Shown one piece after another: positions 26,203 to 35,482 of a stretch of DNA of 64,000 nucleotides. The DNA lies in assembly GCF_001561995.1 (NCBI RefSeq), contig NZ_LLWC01000008.1, forward strand, positions 62,001 through 126,000, read 5' to 3'. Both the position numbers and the translations under genes were made by a program. Every line of letters begins with the position of its first letter. The stretch's first letter is position 1. The DNA comes from Polycladidibacter hongkongensis (GTDB taxonomy: Bacteria; Pseudomonadota; Alphaproteobacteria; Rhizobiales; Stappiaceae). The notes below the pieces were generated by a model. The model saw only the letters and a program-made list of their open reading frames with translations. It ran no database searches and was not told the DNA's origin.

Positions 26203-26231
26203 AATGAAAAAGGCCTAACAAGCGTTAGGCC
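26203..26231 (-). terminator. Terminator of the MarR-type gene
   Basis: An 8-bp stem GGCCTAAC/GTTAGGCC (26212-26219 with 26224-26231), read on the minus strand, is followed by TTTTTCATTTTT. It lies 24 nt past the stop of the gene ending at 26255. Confidence 0.88.
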
Positions 26232-26254
26232 GAGTTAATGGATGAAGGTTTTGC

Positions 26255-26731
26255 TTAACCAAGCCGATCAATGAGATTATTTCTCATTGTTTCTAGCTTG
26301 TCGCGAAATAAAGAGATCTCGTCCTCGCCTAAATCTCCCATAGCGTTGCGCTCCACCACTTCGCCAAGTCGCCGAACTCGCTGAGTTAGCAAGACAGCTT
26401 TATCTGTTAGAACGATTATGTTGCACCGCCGATCTTTCGGATCCGCAACACGCTCAATTAACCCCTGCTCCTCAAGCATGTCCAAATGACCCACAAGCGT
26501 CATGGGATCTAGAGACATTCTTTCAGCTAACTGATTTTGGCGCAGACCCGGACAATTCGTGACATAAAACAGCACGCGAGCCCCGGAAGGGGTAATCGAC
26601 ATCCCTGCGCGACTCAGCTCATGTTCAATCGAACGACGCAGTAGCCTTGCAAAGTCTTGCACCAAAAAAATCAGCGTTTCATGGGGCCTATCAGTGTGTG
26701 TATTCACACTGTTTAATTGTAACACAGCCAT
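26255..26731 (-). CDS. MarR-family transcriptional regulator
   Basis: A 158-residue winged-helix regulator. The DNA-binding core is clear: PSGARVLFYVTNCPGLRQNQLAERMSLDPMTLVGHLDMLEEQGLIERVADPKDRRCNI, including the wing motif DRR. N- and C-terminal helices give the usual dimer. AAGGGAAC lies before ATG 26731. It stands alone, flanked by a terminator and a long AT-rich intergenic region, so its target genes are unknown; autoregulation is only a guess. A single Cys near the wing might sense oxidation. Confidence 0.9.
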   Translation of the reverse strand: MAVLQLNSVNTHTDRPHETLIFLVQDFARLLRRSIEHELSRAGMSITPSGARVLFYVTNCPGLRQNQLAERMSLDPMTLVGHLDMLEEQGLIERVADPKDRRCNIIVLTDKAVLLTQRVRRLGEVVERNAMGDLGEDEISLFRDKLETMRNNLIDRLG

Positions 26732-27486
26732 TTATTAGTTCCCTTGTAGCCCAAACGCCGTCAGAAGATGATCTGCACTTATAATCACAGCATCTGTTTA
26801 TTAACTTCATTTATTATTTAGCTTCTGACAGCTGTTTCACCTTACGGCATCACCCAAGAGGATCAAACATTTTTCTACATTTTTGCGTTTTTGGCGCTAA
26901 GGGAATATTTGAATTATCTCAAAATTATGCTTTGGCCCATAAGTAATTGAACTTATTTTTAGCAATACGGCATATCCCTAGGTTATTAGTTAACCTGTTA
27001 TTTATATGGAATAATTTTAAAACAACCATAGCACCACACGCTCTAATATATCTAGCGGGCAATAACCAGGCGCACTCAGAAACTAAAACTACAAATAGTT
27101 GTGTAAAATTATTTTACTCTATTGATAACGCTTACATAAATCACACAGAAAAACGGCTTAAAACTAAATTTCGCTCACATGACCGGCATAATAACCTTGT
27201 TACATTCTGGAAATGACGGCGAGCCCCAATAAGAAATACCAATTTTATCAATATTTCTGAAATGTATCACACCACACCAACTGGCATGAAGACACACTTC
27301 CCCTAGGGAATGCTCCTATAAGCAATCATTCCTAGCAAAACCAAGCATCAAACTACGCTTCGTATTTGAAATTTCAAAAAAGTAGGGTAGAAGACCTCAA
27401 AACTTCTGCAAACAACTGCGCAATTGGTGGGGGCGCGTAGCCATCTACGCCGCCAACAAAGCCGCCTGCGCACATATGGAGCCCGC
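26732..27486. other. AT-rich intergenic region before typA
   Basis: About 750 nt with strongly AT-rich composition. An 89-codon open frame at 26947-27216 has no family resemblance or ribosome-binding site and I do not call it. A near-perfect inverted repeat CTAGGGAATG/CATTCCTAG lies at 27303-27335, about 150 nt before typA. Confidence 0.5.
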
Positions 27487-29304
27487 ATGGAACTTCGCAA
27501 TATCGCGATTATTGCCCACGTTGACCACGGCAAGACCACCCTTATCGATGTCCTGCTGAAACAGTCCGGTGTTTTCCGCGCCAACCAGCAGACCGAAGAA
27601 CGCATGATGGACTCCAACGACATCGAGCGCGAACGCGGCATCACCATCCTCGCCAAAAACACCTCTTTGGTATGGAATGGCACCCGCATCAACATCGTTG
27701 ATACTCCGGGCCACGCTGACTTCGGCGGTGAAGTTGAGCGCATCTTGCACATGGTTGACGGTGTAGTACTACTCGTTGACGCGGCAGAGGGCCCAATGCC
27801 TCAAACCAAGTTCGTACTTGGCAAAGCATTGAAACTCGGCCTCAAGCCGATCGTGGCGATTAACAAAATCGACAAGCCAGAGCAGCGCGCTGAAGAAGTG
27901 CTCGACGAGGTATTTGATCTCTTCGCTTCTTTGGATGCAAACGAAGAGCAGCTGGACTTCCCAGTGGTATACGGCTCGGCAAAGCAAGAGTGGATGTCGT
28001 TAGAGCCACAAGGCCCGCAGGATAGCATGGCTCCTCTCTTTGATATGATCACCGAGAAAGTTTCTCCGCCAACCTCCGAGGAAGGCCCGTTCCGCCTACT
28101 GGCGACGACGATTGAGTCCGATCCATTCCTTGGCCGCATTCTCACCGGCCGCGTTGCTTCAGGCACCGTTAAGCCAAACATGGCGGTGAAGGCTCTTTCT
28201 CGCGATGGCAAGTTGATCGAGAACGGGCGTGTTTCAAAAGTGCTCGCATTCCGCGGTCTTGAGCGTCAGCCAATCGAAGAAGGCGAAGCAGGCGACATTG
28301 TCTCAATTGCCGGCCTCACCAAAGCCACGGTAGCAGACACCATTGTCGATACATCTGTGAGCGAGCCAATTCAGGCACAGCCGATTGACCCGCCAACCCT
28401 CTCCATGATGTTCCGCGTGAACGACGGACCACTTGCAGGCACCGAAGGCACCAAAGTGCAATCCCGCGTCATCCGCGAGCGCCTCTACAAAGAGGCAGAG
28501 GGCAACGTGGCGCTACGCATTGAAGACACAGACGAGCCGGACGCCTTTATCGTCTCTGGCCGTGGTGAACTCCTGCTGGCAATCTTGATTGAAAACATGC
28601 GCCGCGAAGGCTTCGAGCTGTGCGTTGGCCGCCCACGCGTTGTTTATCAGGAAGATGAAAATGGTGGCCGCCTCGAGCCAATCGAAGAAGTCATCATCGA
28701 TGTGGATGAGGAATTCTCCGGTGCTGTGGTGCAAAAGCTGACCGAGCGCAAGGCAGAACTGCTTGAAATGCGCCCATCCGGTGGCGGTCGTACCCGTCTT
28801 GTGTTCCACGCGCCAACCCGCGGCCTCATTGGTTATCAGGCGGAGTTGATGTCCGACACCCGCGGCTCGGCTATCTTCAACCGTGTTTTCCATGAATACG
28901 CACCGCACAAAGGCGCGATCCAAGGTCGCCACACCGGCGTTCTGCTTTCCAACGGCCAAGGCGATGCCGTCGCCTACGCACTGTTCAACTTGGAAGACCG
29001 TGGCCCGATGATGATCGATCCGGGTACCAAGGTTTATCAGGGTATGATTGTTGGCGAGCACACCCGCGGTAACGATCTTGAAGTCAACGTTCTCAAAGGT
29101 AAGCAGCTCACCAACATTCGCTCTGCAGGTAAGGACGATGCTGTTAAGCTGACAACGCCAATGAAGCTCAGCCTTGAAGCCGCGCTCTCCTACATCGCAG
29201 ATGATGAGCTGGTGGAAGTAACTCCAGAATCCATCCGCCTGCGTAAAGCTCTGCTTTGCCCGCATGAGCGCAAGCGCGCTGAACGTGCCGCTAGCAAGGC
29301 ATAA
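27487..29304 (+). CDS. typA: Ribosome-associated GTPase TypA/BipA
   Basis: Translational GTPase that acts on ribosome assembly and stress adaptation. The 605-residue product has the complete elongation-factor plan: G1 AHVDHGKTT (10-18), switch RGITI, G3 [15 protein letters not shown]4 NKIDKPEQR, then domains II, III and V and the TypA-specific C-terminal region containing [29 protein letters not shown] 27487 is fixed by the conserved start [16 protein letters not shown]; the frame opens earlier but without support. A strong terminator follows. Confidence 0.97.
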   Translation: MELRNIAIIAHVDHGKTTLIDVLLKQSGVFRANQQTEERMMDSNDIERERGITILAKNTSLVWNGTRINIVDTPGHADFGGEVERILHMVDGVVLLVDAAEGPMPQTKFVLGKALKLGLKPIVAINKIDKPEQRAEEVLDEVFDLFASLDANEEQLDFPVVYGSAKQEWMSLEPQGPQDSMAPLFDMITEKVSPPTSEEGPFRLLATTIESDPFLGRILTGRVASGTVKPNMAVKALSRDGKLIENGRVSKVLAFRGLERQPIEEGEAGDIVSIAGLTKATVADTIVDTSVSEPIQAQPIDPPTLSMMFRVNDGPLAGTEGTKVQSRVIRERLYKEAEGNVALRIEDTDEPDAFIVSGRGELLLAILIENMRREGFELCVGRPRVVYQEDENGGRLEPIEEVIIDVDEEFSGAVVQKLTERKAELLEMRPSGGGRTRLVFHAPTRGLIGYQAELMSDTRGSAIFNRVFHEYAPHKGAIQGRHTGVLLSNGQGDAVAYALFNLEDRGPMMIDPGTKVYQGMIVGEHTRGNDLEVNVLKGKQLTNIRSAGKDDAVKLTTPMKLSLEAALSYIADDELVEVTPESIRLRKALLCPHERKRAERAASKA

Positions 29305-29327
29305 ACCAGCTAAGCATTTATTTTTGG

Positions 29328-29361
29328 CAGGGCGGACCCTTCGGTCCGCCCTGTTTGTTTT
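29328..29361 (+). terminator. Terminator of typA
   Basis: A perfect 11-bp stem CAGGGCGGACC/GGTCCGCCCTG with a 4-nt loop CTTC is followed by TTTGTTTT. Confidence 0.93.
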
Positions 29362-29408
29362 GCCACTAAGGAACTCTAGGATTCTCATGCCCTCATGAAG
29401 CAGGCAAA

Positions 29409-30316
29409 GTGCCGCTACACGCATTCACGGGCAAAGCGGCGATGTTTCTTAAACGGCAAACTTTAAATCTTATTCCGGCTATCTTGCTTGCTTCTCTAGC
29501 AATGCCAAAAGCAGCAAGTGCAGTGGAGGACTTGGCAGAGCAAGCGACCAATCCGGTTGCCGCACTCGTCCAGTTTCAATTACAAGACAACTTCTCCCCT
29601 GCCACGTGGGGAGCTGAGGGTTGGTCGAACTCTTTTGTCGTTCAGCCGGTCATTCCCGTTGATCTGGGAGTTGAGAACTATTTCCAAACCTCTATTACTC
29701 GCCCGACAATCCCGTTTACGTCCACAGCAGAAACCGCAGGTGTAAACTTCGACAAGAGAAAAACGGTATTGGGGACACCGACTTACTTACCGGCTTGAAC
29801 CACCGTTGGGAATTGTCAGGTGATGGCAACTTTGCCCAATGGGGCCCAATTGCCTCCTTTGTGATCCCAACAGCAACCACAGAAGCACTCGGCGAAGGAC
29901 AATGGCAAGCAGGTATCGGCGGCATTCTCGCGGCAAATTATCGTAATGTATTTACAGAGAACGATTCCGTGCACTTCGGAATCTTCGGCCATAATCTGTG
30001 GTCGTTCGCGCAGACCCGCGATAACGCGCAGGATGTAAACAAGCTTTTTGTCCAGCCCATCGTTGTCTACCACTTCAACGAGCTTCTCGGCCAGAAGGGC
30101 TGGTACGCTGCCCTGCCCGATGACTTCTGGGTTTATGACTGGAATGAAAGCCAGTTTGATGTCATCGCTGCAGGCTTGCGCGTTGGCCGCGTCTTCAAAA
30201 TAGGCGATCAGCCTGTGAATGTCTTTGGGCAGGGGTATTGGAACGGCGCAAAAACTGACGGCACGCCGCAAGCATTCGCCAAACTGAATTTTACTCTGCT
30301 GTTTCCAACTCGCTAG
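29409..30316 (+). pseudogene. Frameshifted outer-membrane transporter-like protein
   Basis: Two adjoining frames together encode one barrel-type protein of about 300 residues of the neuromedin-U-like transporter family often seen in proteobacteria. The first frame (29409 or ATG 29442 to 29798) has a signal peptide and DLAEQATNPVAALVQFQLQDNFSP; it fails at TVLGTPTYLPA. Continuing in the second frame gives the expected NGIGDTDLLTGLNHRWEL and then GPIASFVIPTATTEALGEGQWQAGIGG through LFPTR. One A missing from the A5 run at 29759-29763 would explain the shift. It may be true inactivation, phase variation or a sequencing error. The 3' end overlaps the convergent desaturase gene by 26 nt. Confidence 0.8.
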
Positions 30317-31241
30317 CGCTTTTGCCATCAATCATGTTAGCTGTGTCTTGCCGCGCCTTTTGGCGAAGAGCCCATTTTTCCTTCGCCTCTTTTGTTGTCA
30401 TACGAGAGCCGTCTGGTGACCAGCCCGGGGGTCCAAACGCGTAGCCGATCACATCTCGCAGGCGACGCGCTTGCCGCAAATCGCGCCCAATCGCCAGCCA
30501 TTCATGAAAGGCCACATAGAAGATGTTGTCGCTTTCCAACGGCTTGCCAATGCCATAGCGAACGGGATCCTCCTCAACCTCTGGAGTAAACGTACCAAAC
30601 AACCTGTCCCAGATGATAAACGTGCCCCCATAATTGGAATCCAGATAGCGTGGATTGGTGGCGTGATGCACCCGGTGATGACTAGGTGTGTTTAGCACCC
30701 ATTCCAAGGGTCCCATTTTGTTAATCAGTTCTGTATGAATCCAGAATTGATAGACAAGATTAAGCGAAGAAACAAAAAACACCATCTCCGGCGAAAACCC
30801 GAGCAACGTGATCGGCATCCCAAAAGCAAAAGCCAGAGCAATCGTCCCCGTCCAGGTCTGCCGCAACGCCGTTGAGAGGTTGTAAAACTGCGAGGAGTGG
30901 TGGTTCACATGACTGGCCCAAAACCAGCGATATTCATGCCCCCAGCGATGCTTCCAGAAATAGGCAAAATCATAGAGCACATAGCAAAGGGCAACGCTCC
31001 ACCACGTGGTTTCAATGCCCGCAAACAAGCGGTAGGAATAAAACCACTCAAGTGCCCAATAGGTAACCGCGGCTCCAAACGCCACCTTCACAACCAGACT
31101 GCCAATCCCCATCGACAGGCTAACTACCGTATCCTTGAAATTGTAGCCTAGCCAGCTCTTGCCATGCGCAGCCACACCTTCGGCAATCATTAATAAAATG
31201 AAAGCCGGCACCGAATAGGCTATCGGATCAATAAATTCCAT
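30291..31241 (-). CDS. Sterol desaturase/fatty acid hydroxylase family protein
   Basis: Integral membrane di-iron enzyme of the fatty-acid hydroxylase superfamily, 316 residues. Histidine clusters for the di-iron site are present: FWKHRWGHE, HVNHHSSQ, FWIHTE and SHHRVHHA, set between about four membrane helices. The substrate (lipid or carotenoid) cannot be named. GGGAGGGACC before ATG 31241 supports the start. A basic, Lys/Gln-rich C-terminal tail follows the enzyme domain and its codons overlap the end of the convergent frameshifted gene. Confidence 0.9.
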   Translation of the reverse strand: MEFIDPIAYSVPAFILLMIAEGVAAHGKSWLGYNFKDTVVSLSMGIGSLVVKVAFGAAVTYWALEWFYSYRLFAGIETTWWSVALCYVLYDFAYFWKHRWGHEYRWFWASHVNHHSSQFYNLSTALRQTWTGTIALAFAFGMPITLLGFSPEMVFFVSSLNLVYQFWIHTELINKMGPLEWVLNTPSHHRVHHATNPRYLDSNYGGTFIIWDRLFGTFTPEVEEDPVRYGIGKPLESDNIFYVAFHEWLAIGRDLRQARRLRDVIGYAFGPPGWSPDGSRMTTKEAKEKWALRQKARQDTANMIDGKSASELETAE

Positions 31242-31336
31242 AGGTCCCTCCCAGCAGTACTGCATCGCCCTTAAGCAACCCTTCCGTTTAGGTTATCCGG
31301 CTGGAACAAAAAAACAACTTTGCAAATACAACGAAT

Positions 31337-31366
31337 AAAGGGCGAAAGCCAAAGCCTCCGCCCTTT
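31337..31366 (-). terminator. Hairpin downstream of phoD
   Basis: An 8-bp stem AAAGGGCG/CGCCCTTT with an inner repeat (GGCTTTGGCTTT) lies about 50 nt past the stop. Only short T runs follow, so it may be a weak terminator. Confidence 0.55.
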
Positions 31367-31415
31367 CAATGCATTAGTCAGGCCTAGCCTTTAGGCGAGG
31401 TATAAAAAATGCCAG

Positions 31416-33002
31416 CTATCCGCGCTTAACCGGGCTCAGAACCTGCCGATAAAGCTCGTTATCCGCGCTGTCCATGAGGCGAACCGTTAGCTCCTCACTC
31501 ACCCCATCAACATCAACAAGGCCAAAGAACTGCAAGCCCTCCGCTGGAGAGAGATTTGCGCGGCCATCTTCAGGTGCCTTCACGAATTTCACCTGTGGGC
31601 CAAAAGTACCATCAAGCCCATTTGGGCCAAATGTGCCCGCATGGATTGGTCCGGTCACAAACTCCCAGAATCCATTAAACTCTTGGAATTGGGCGGCATT
31701 AGGATCGTAGTAGTGCGCGGCTGTGTAGTGAACATCGGCCGTCAACCAAACAACATTCTCAATATCGGCTGCTTTGATAAAACGCAGCAAATCGGCAAAC
31801 TCGAGCTCCCGTCCCTTAGGCGCGCCATTGTCTCCGTTTGCCACTGCCTCGGCGCCGCTTTTCTCCTTCCAGTTATCCCAGACGATAAGGCCAATGGGCA
31901 TATCACAGGCAATAATCTTCCAAGTGGCTTTGGATGATGCAAGCTCCCGCTTGAGCCAGCGCATTTGCGCCGCACCGAGCAACTGACTCGCTGCATTAAT
32001 CTCGTTTTCCATGCTTTCGCCGTTCGGGCCACGATATGAGCGCAGATCAAGGAAGAAAACATCTACCATCGGTCCATAACCAATGCGGCGATAAACACGG
32101 CCAGGTTCAGCAGGGTTGTAGCTGATCGGCGTCATTTCATGGAAAGCCCGCCCCGCACGCGCGGCAAGCAAAGCTACATTTTTCTCGGTGTAGCGATCAT
32201 CTCCGCTCAAATCCTTCGCGCCAGACCAATTGTTGACCACCTCATGATCATCCCACTGGAAGAAAGTCGGCACCTGCGCATTGAAATTACGCAGGTTTTC
32301 ATCCAGCAAGTTGTATTTCCATTGCCCGCGAAACTCTTGCAGCGTCTCCGCCACCTTGGATTTTTCAGGTGTAATCAAATTCTTCCAAAGGCTTCCATCA
32401 GGCAATTCGACCTCTGGCTTCATCGGTCCATCAGAATAAACGGTGTCACCGCTATGGATGAAGAAGTCTGGTTGATGCTTTTGCATCGTCGCATAGGTCT
32501 TCATCCCGCCGCGCGATACATCAATCCCCCAGCCCTGTCCTGCCGTATCGCCTGACCACGCAAAGCGAATAGAACGACGCGATGCCGGTGCGGTGCGGAA
32601 ATGCCCAACAACCGGCTCTGACAGCGCATTGACGTCATGCAGGTCTTCAAATGTGATGCGGTAAAACACTTCCTGATCACTTGGCAGGTTTTCCAGCAGG
32701 CGCTTGGCAGCAAAATCGCTCTGCGGCAACGCATCTGTCGGCGCCAAGCGTAGGGGATCTGCAAAACCATCAGATGTATCAAGCTCTACGTGCATTTTCG
32801 CAGCGCGATCCGCCCGCGACCAAATCATCCCACGATCGACGCTGACATCACCCGATTGCACACCATGCGTAACAACCGGACGCGTGCCCGCACGCGAGAG
32901 ACTGGGCATAGCTAGACCCGAGCCCAAGACACCACTTCCCAACACAAGAGAGCTGGCTGCGGACGATTTTAGAAAACTACGGCGATTGAATTTCTTTGAC
33001 AT
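31416..33002 (-). CDS. Tat-exported PhoD-like alkaline phosphatase
   Basis: Calcium/iron-dependent phosphodiesterase/phosphatase of the PhoD family, exported folded by the Tat system. The 528-residue precursor starts KKFNRRSFLKSSAA, a clear twin-arginine motif, followed by a hydrophobic region. The mature enzyme shows GVQSGDVS near its start, FAWSGDTAGQGWG, HSGDTVYSD, WDDHEVVNNW and WLTADVHY, matching the metal and catalytic segments. GAGGAGGA lies upstream of ATG 33002. A phosphate-starvation role is expected, but no Pho box was identified. Confidence 0.92.
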   Translation of the reverse strand: MSKKFNRRSFLKSSAASSLVLGSGVLGSGLAMPSLSRAGTRPVVTHGVQSGDVSVDRGMIWSRADRAAKMHVELDTSDGFADPLRLAPTDALPQSDFAAKRLLENLPSDQEVFYRITFEDLHDVNALSEPVVGHFRTAPASRRSIRFAWSGDTAGQGWGIDVSRGGMKTYATMQKHQPDFFIHSGDTVYSDGPMKPEVELPDGSLWKNLITPEKSKVAETLQEFRGQWKYNLLDENLRNFNAQVPTFFQWDDHEVVNNWSGAKDLSGDDRYTEKNVALLAARAGRAFHEMTPISYNPAEPGRVYRRIGYGPMVDVFFLDLRSYRGPNGESMENEINAASQLLGAAQMRWLKRELASSKATWKIIACDMPIGLIVWDNWKEKSGAEAVANGDNGAPKGRELEFADLLRFIKAADIENVVWLTADVHYTAAHYYDPNAAQFQEFNGFWEFVTGPIHAGTFGPNGLDGTFGPQVKFVKAPEDGRANLSPAEGLQFFGLVDVDGVSEELTVRLMDSADNELYRQVLSPVKRG

Positions 33003-33175
33003 AACAGCAATATCCTCCTCAAGAGCGAAAAGCTCAGGACATCGCAACGCTATTTTAGCATTTTTAAATACGCATGTCGGGCTGACGACAGTTTTATGCT
33101 AACCCGGCAAAGCTGTTTGGCGCACACTATCAATTCGCGCCAAACGCCTTCGCGCTAAACATCATGATACGGCGT

Positions 33176-34111
33176 TTATTGCGCTGGCTCGCCTGCTTCG
33201 TTTTGGCGGCCAAAGTTTGGTGCCGGAGATTCCTGCCCTGCATCAATGAGCTGCTGGCGAATGCCACGCGTGCGTGTAAACAGCGAGAACAGCGCCTCGC
33301 CATCCCCCCAGCGGATCGCCCGCTGCAACGCCGAAAGATCCTCGGAAAAACGGGAAAGCATCTCCAGTATTGCATCTTTGTTGTGCAAGCACACATCGCG
33401 CCACATGGTCGGGTCAGACGCCGCTAGACGAGTAAAATCGCGAAAACCCGATGCAGAATACTTGATAACCTCGGATTTGGTCACGGTTTCCAGATCATCA
33501 GCAGTCCCCACTATGTTGTAGGCGATGATATGCGGAAGATGCGAAACCACAGCCAACACCAGATCATGATGACTCGCATCCATCGTCTCTACCATCGATC
33601 CGCAGCCCTGCCAAAACTCTGTCAGTTTGCCAAGCGCTGCTGCATCGCAGGTCTCGTCAGGTGTCAGGATACAGCGCCGGTTTTCAAACAAGCTGGCAAA
33701 CCCTGCGTCAGGGCCGGAGTACTCGGTACCGGCAACAGGATGCCCTGCAATCAGATGCGCATGCGGCGGAATGTGCGGCGCCACCGCCTCAATCACCGAT
33801 GCTTTGACCGAGCCCACATCTGTTACAATGGCTCCCTCGGCCAAGTGCGGGCCGATATGCTTGGCAACAGCTCCGCATGCCCCCACAGGCACACAAAGAA
33901 TAACAAGATCCGCCCCTTTTACAGCCTGCGCTGCGTCCAAATAATATCGATCCCCAAGCCCAAGCTCTTCCGCACGCGCCAGAGTACTTTCAGAGCGTGT
34001 GGAAATTATAACTTCGCTGGCAAGCTTCTCGCGCGCCATAACACGGGCAAGCGAAGAGCCGATCAGACCAATACCGATCAGCGCAACGCGGGAAAATAGG
34101 GGATCAGACAT
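33176..34111 (-). CDS. tyrA: Prephenate/arogenate dehydrogenase
   Basis: NAD(P)-dependent oxidative decarboxylation in tyrosine synthesis, or cyclohexadienyl dehydrogenase in alphaproteobacteria. The 311-residue protein has an N-terminal Rossmann site (VALIGIGLIGSSLARVM), VTDVGSVKASVI, the catalytic segment LIAGHPVAGTEYSGP and the helical C-terminal domain (VVSHLPHIIAYNIVG; FRDFTRLAASDPTMWRDV). No chorismate mutase domain is fused. It lies 9 nt after hisC in the same operon. The C-terminal tail is low in conservation. Confidence 0.94.
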   Translation of the reverse strand: MSDPLFSRVALIGIGLIGSSLARVMAREKLASEVIISTRSESTLARAEELGLGDRYYLDAAQAVKGADLVILCVPVGACGAVAKHIGPHLAEGAIVTDVGSVKASVIEAVAPHIPPHAHLIAGHPVAGTEYSGPDAGFASLFENRRCILTPDETCDAAALGKLTEFWQGCGSMVETMDASHHDLVLAVVSHLPHIIAYNIVGTADDLETVTKSEVIKYSASGFRDFTRLAASDPTMWRDVCLHNKDAILEMLSRFSEDLSALQRAIRWGDGEALFSLFTRTRGIRQQLIDAGQESPAPNFGRQNEAGEPAQ

Positions 34112-34120
34112 ATTTGCGTA

Positions 34121-35227
34121 TCAATCCGTTTCATTCAAAAAGGCGCTCAGGCCCTCAACAACAGCCTTATTGGCCTCAGCACTGCCAATAGACATTCGCA
34201 GGCAATTGGGCAAGCCATAGGAGACAACTTGCCGCAAAACACAGCCGCGTTTTTGCAAGAAAACATCTGCCTCAGCAGCCGTTTTACCCGCTGTCTCAGG
34301 AAATTCGATAAGCACGAAATTGCCAACACTGGGAATAACCTTCAACCCAAGCGCGCTGATCTTCTCACTCACCCAATGCAGCCACGTGCTGTTGTGCTCA
34401 ACTGCAGCTTCAATAAACGCTTGGTCGCGCACCGCGGCAGCTCCTGCGCTAATAGCACCGCTATTCATGTTAAACGGGCCACGAATACGGTTAAGCGCCT
34501 CAATCACATGGGCAGGCCCATAACCCCAGCCCACGCGCAAAGCCGCCAAGCCATAAACCTTGGAAAACGTGCGTGTCATGATTACGTTTTCAGCACGGCT
34601 GGCAAGCTCAATCCCTGCCTCATAGTCATTTCGGCGCACATACTCAGCATAAGCCGCATCCAAAACCAGCATACACTGTGGCGGCAATCCCGCGTGTAGG
34701 CGCTTCACTTCGTCAAATGGCAAATATGTACCTGTGGGATTATTCGGATTGGCGATAAACACCATCTTGGTGTTTTCATTCACCCGCGCAAGGATCGCGT
34801 CCACATCTGTTGTCAGGTCTTTTTCCGGTGCTATGACTGGCGTCGCACCAGCTGCTTTAATCGCGATATTGTAAACAAGAAACCCATGCTGCGAATATAT
34901 CGCTTCGTCCCCAGGGCCCAGATAAGCATAGGCAATCAGGCTCAGAACTTCGTCAGAGCCGCTGCCACAAATAATCCGGCCCGCGTTCAGCCCATGCACC
35001 TCTGCAATTGCATCTCGCAGCTCATTGGCAGACCCGTCAGGATACAACTCAAGCTTTTCGATAGAGCGCAGCGCCTCTAGCGCTTTCGGGCTTGGGCCAA
35101 GTGGTGTCTCGTTAGAAGAAAGCTTATGCAACTTCACACCCCCGGTTGCATGGGATTTGCCAGGCACATAAGGGGCAATATCCATAACACCGGCGCGTGG
35201 AGTTGGGCGCAAAGCTTTCTGGTCCAT
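34121..35227 (-). CDS. hisC: Histidinol-phosphate aminotransferase family protein
   Basis: PLP-dependent class I/II aminotransferase of 368 residues. Family features are [51 protein letters not shown], the PLP lysine in [18 protein letters not shown], and the C-terminal LRMSIGS. Coupling to tyrA suggests it may act on aromatic 2-oxo acids (prephenate or 4-hydroxyphenylpyruvate) as much as on imidazoleacetol phosphate; the two activities are known to overlap in this family. ATG 35227 fits the conserved opening. Confidence 0.9.
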   Translation of the reverse strand: MDQKALRPTPRAGVMDIAPYVPGKSHATGGVKLHKLSSNETPLGPSPKALEALRSIEKLELYPDGSANELRDAIAEVHGLNAGRIICGSGSDEVLSLIAYAYLGPGDEAIYSQHGFLVYNIAIKAAGATPVIAPEKDLTTDVDAILARVNENTKMVFIANPNNPTGTYLPFDEVKRLHAGLPPQCMLVLDAAYAEYVRRNDYEAGIELASRAENVIMTRTFSKVYGLAALRVGWGYGPAHVIEALNRIRGPFNMNSGAISAGAAAVRDQAFIEAAVEHNSTWLHWVSEKISALGLKVIPSVGNFVLIEFPETAGKTAAEADVFLQKRGCVLRQVVSYGLPNCLRMSIGSAEANKAVVEGLSAFLNETD

Positions 35228-35295
35228 TTCGAGAATTTCCTAGTTTAACAAGATAATGCCTTACGTTTTGCCCGATGCCCAAGCCCCTGTCAAAT

Positions 35296-35318
35296 GCTGG
35301 TTTTGGCGAAAAACCAGC
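35296..35318 (-). promoter_or_regulatory. Hairpin in the hisC leader
   Basis: A perfect 9-bp stem GCTGGTTTT/AAAACCAGC with a 5-nt loop lies about 70 nt upstream of the hisC start on the minus strand. An overlapping open frame ending at 35290 encodes the aromatic-rich EVFRWFFAKTSI. An attenuator is possible, but no start codon for a short leader peptide is evident. Confidence 0.35.
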
Positions 35319-35431
35319 GAAAAACCTCAAGTATGCAAGCCTTGGCAGATAAGCTAAAACCCTTCTGGGCTTGAGCACTTCTGCCATTGACAGCACTGCA
35401 CAGCCCCCCTAGCAATGACTGATTGTTATTA

Positions 35432-35464
35432 GGTGATCTGCCCATTTTCGACGGGCCACTCACC
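35432..35464 (+). promoter_or_regulatory. Hairpin in the metX leader
   Basis: Outer stem GGTGA/TCACC (35432-35436 with 35460-35464) and inner stem GCCC/GGGC (35440-35443 with 35453-35456) end 7 nt before the ribosome-binding site. It may affect translation of metX. It lacks the SAM-II consensus. Confidence 0.35.
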
Positions 35465-35482
35465 CATATATGGAGAACCTGC

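Noticed and set aside
26947-27216. 89-codon open frame in the AT-rich region before typA
   Set aside because: No ribosome-binding site, no family features, AT-rich low-information sequence.
28513-29424. Long 303-codon open frame antisense to typA
   Set aside because: It lies opposite the conserved TypA coding sequence, shows no family resemblance and results from codon bias in typA.
35124-35396. 90-codon frame over the hisC leader
   Set aside because: It overlaps the start of hisC in another frame and has no family resemblance.
35228-35482. SAM-II riboswitch before metX
   Set aside because: A GCTAAAACC-like piece is present near 35350, but there is no TGATTT loop and no matching P1; only the metZ copy fits.
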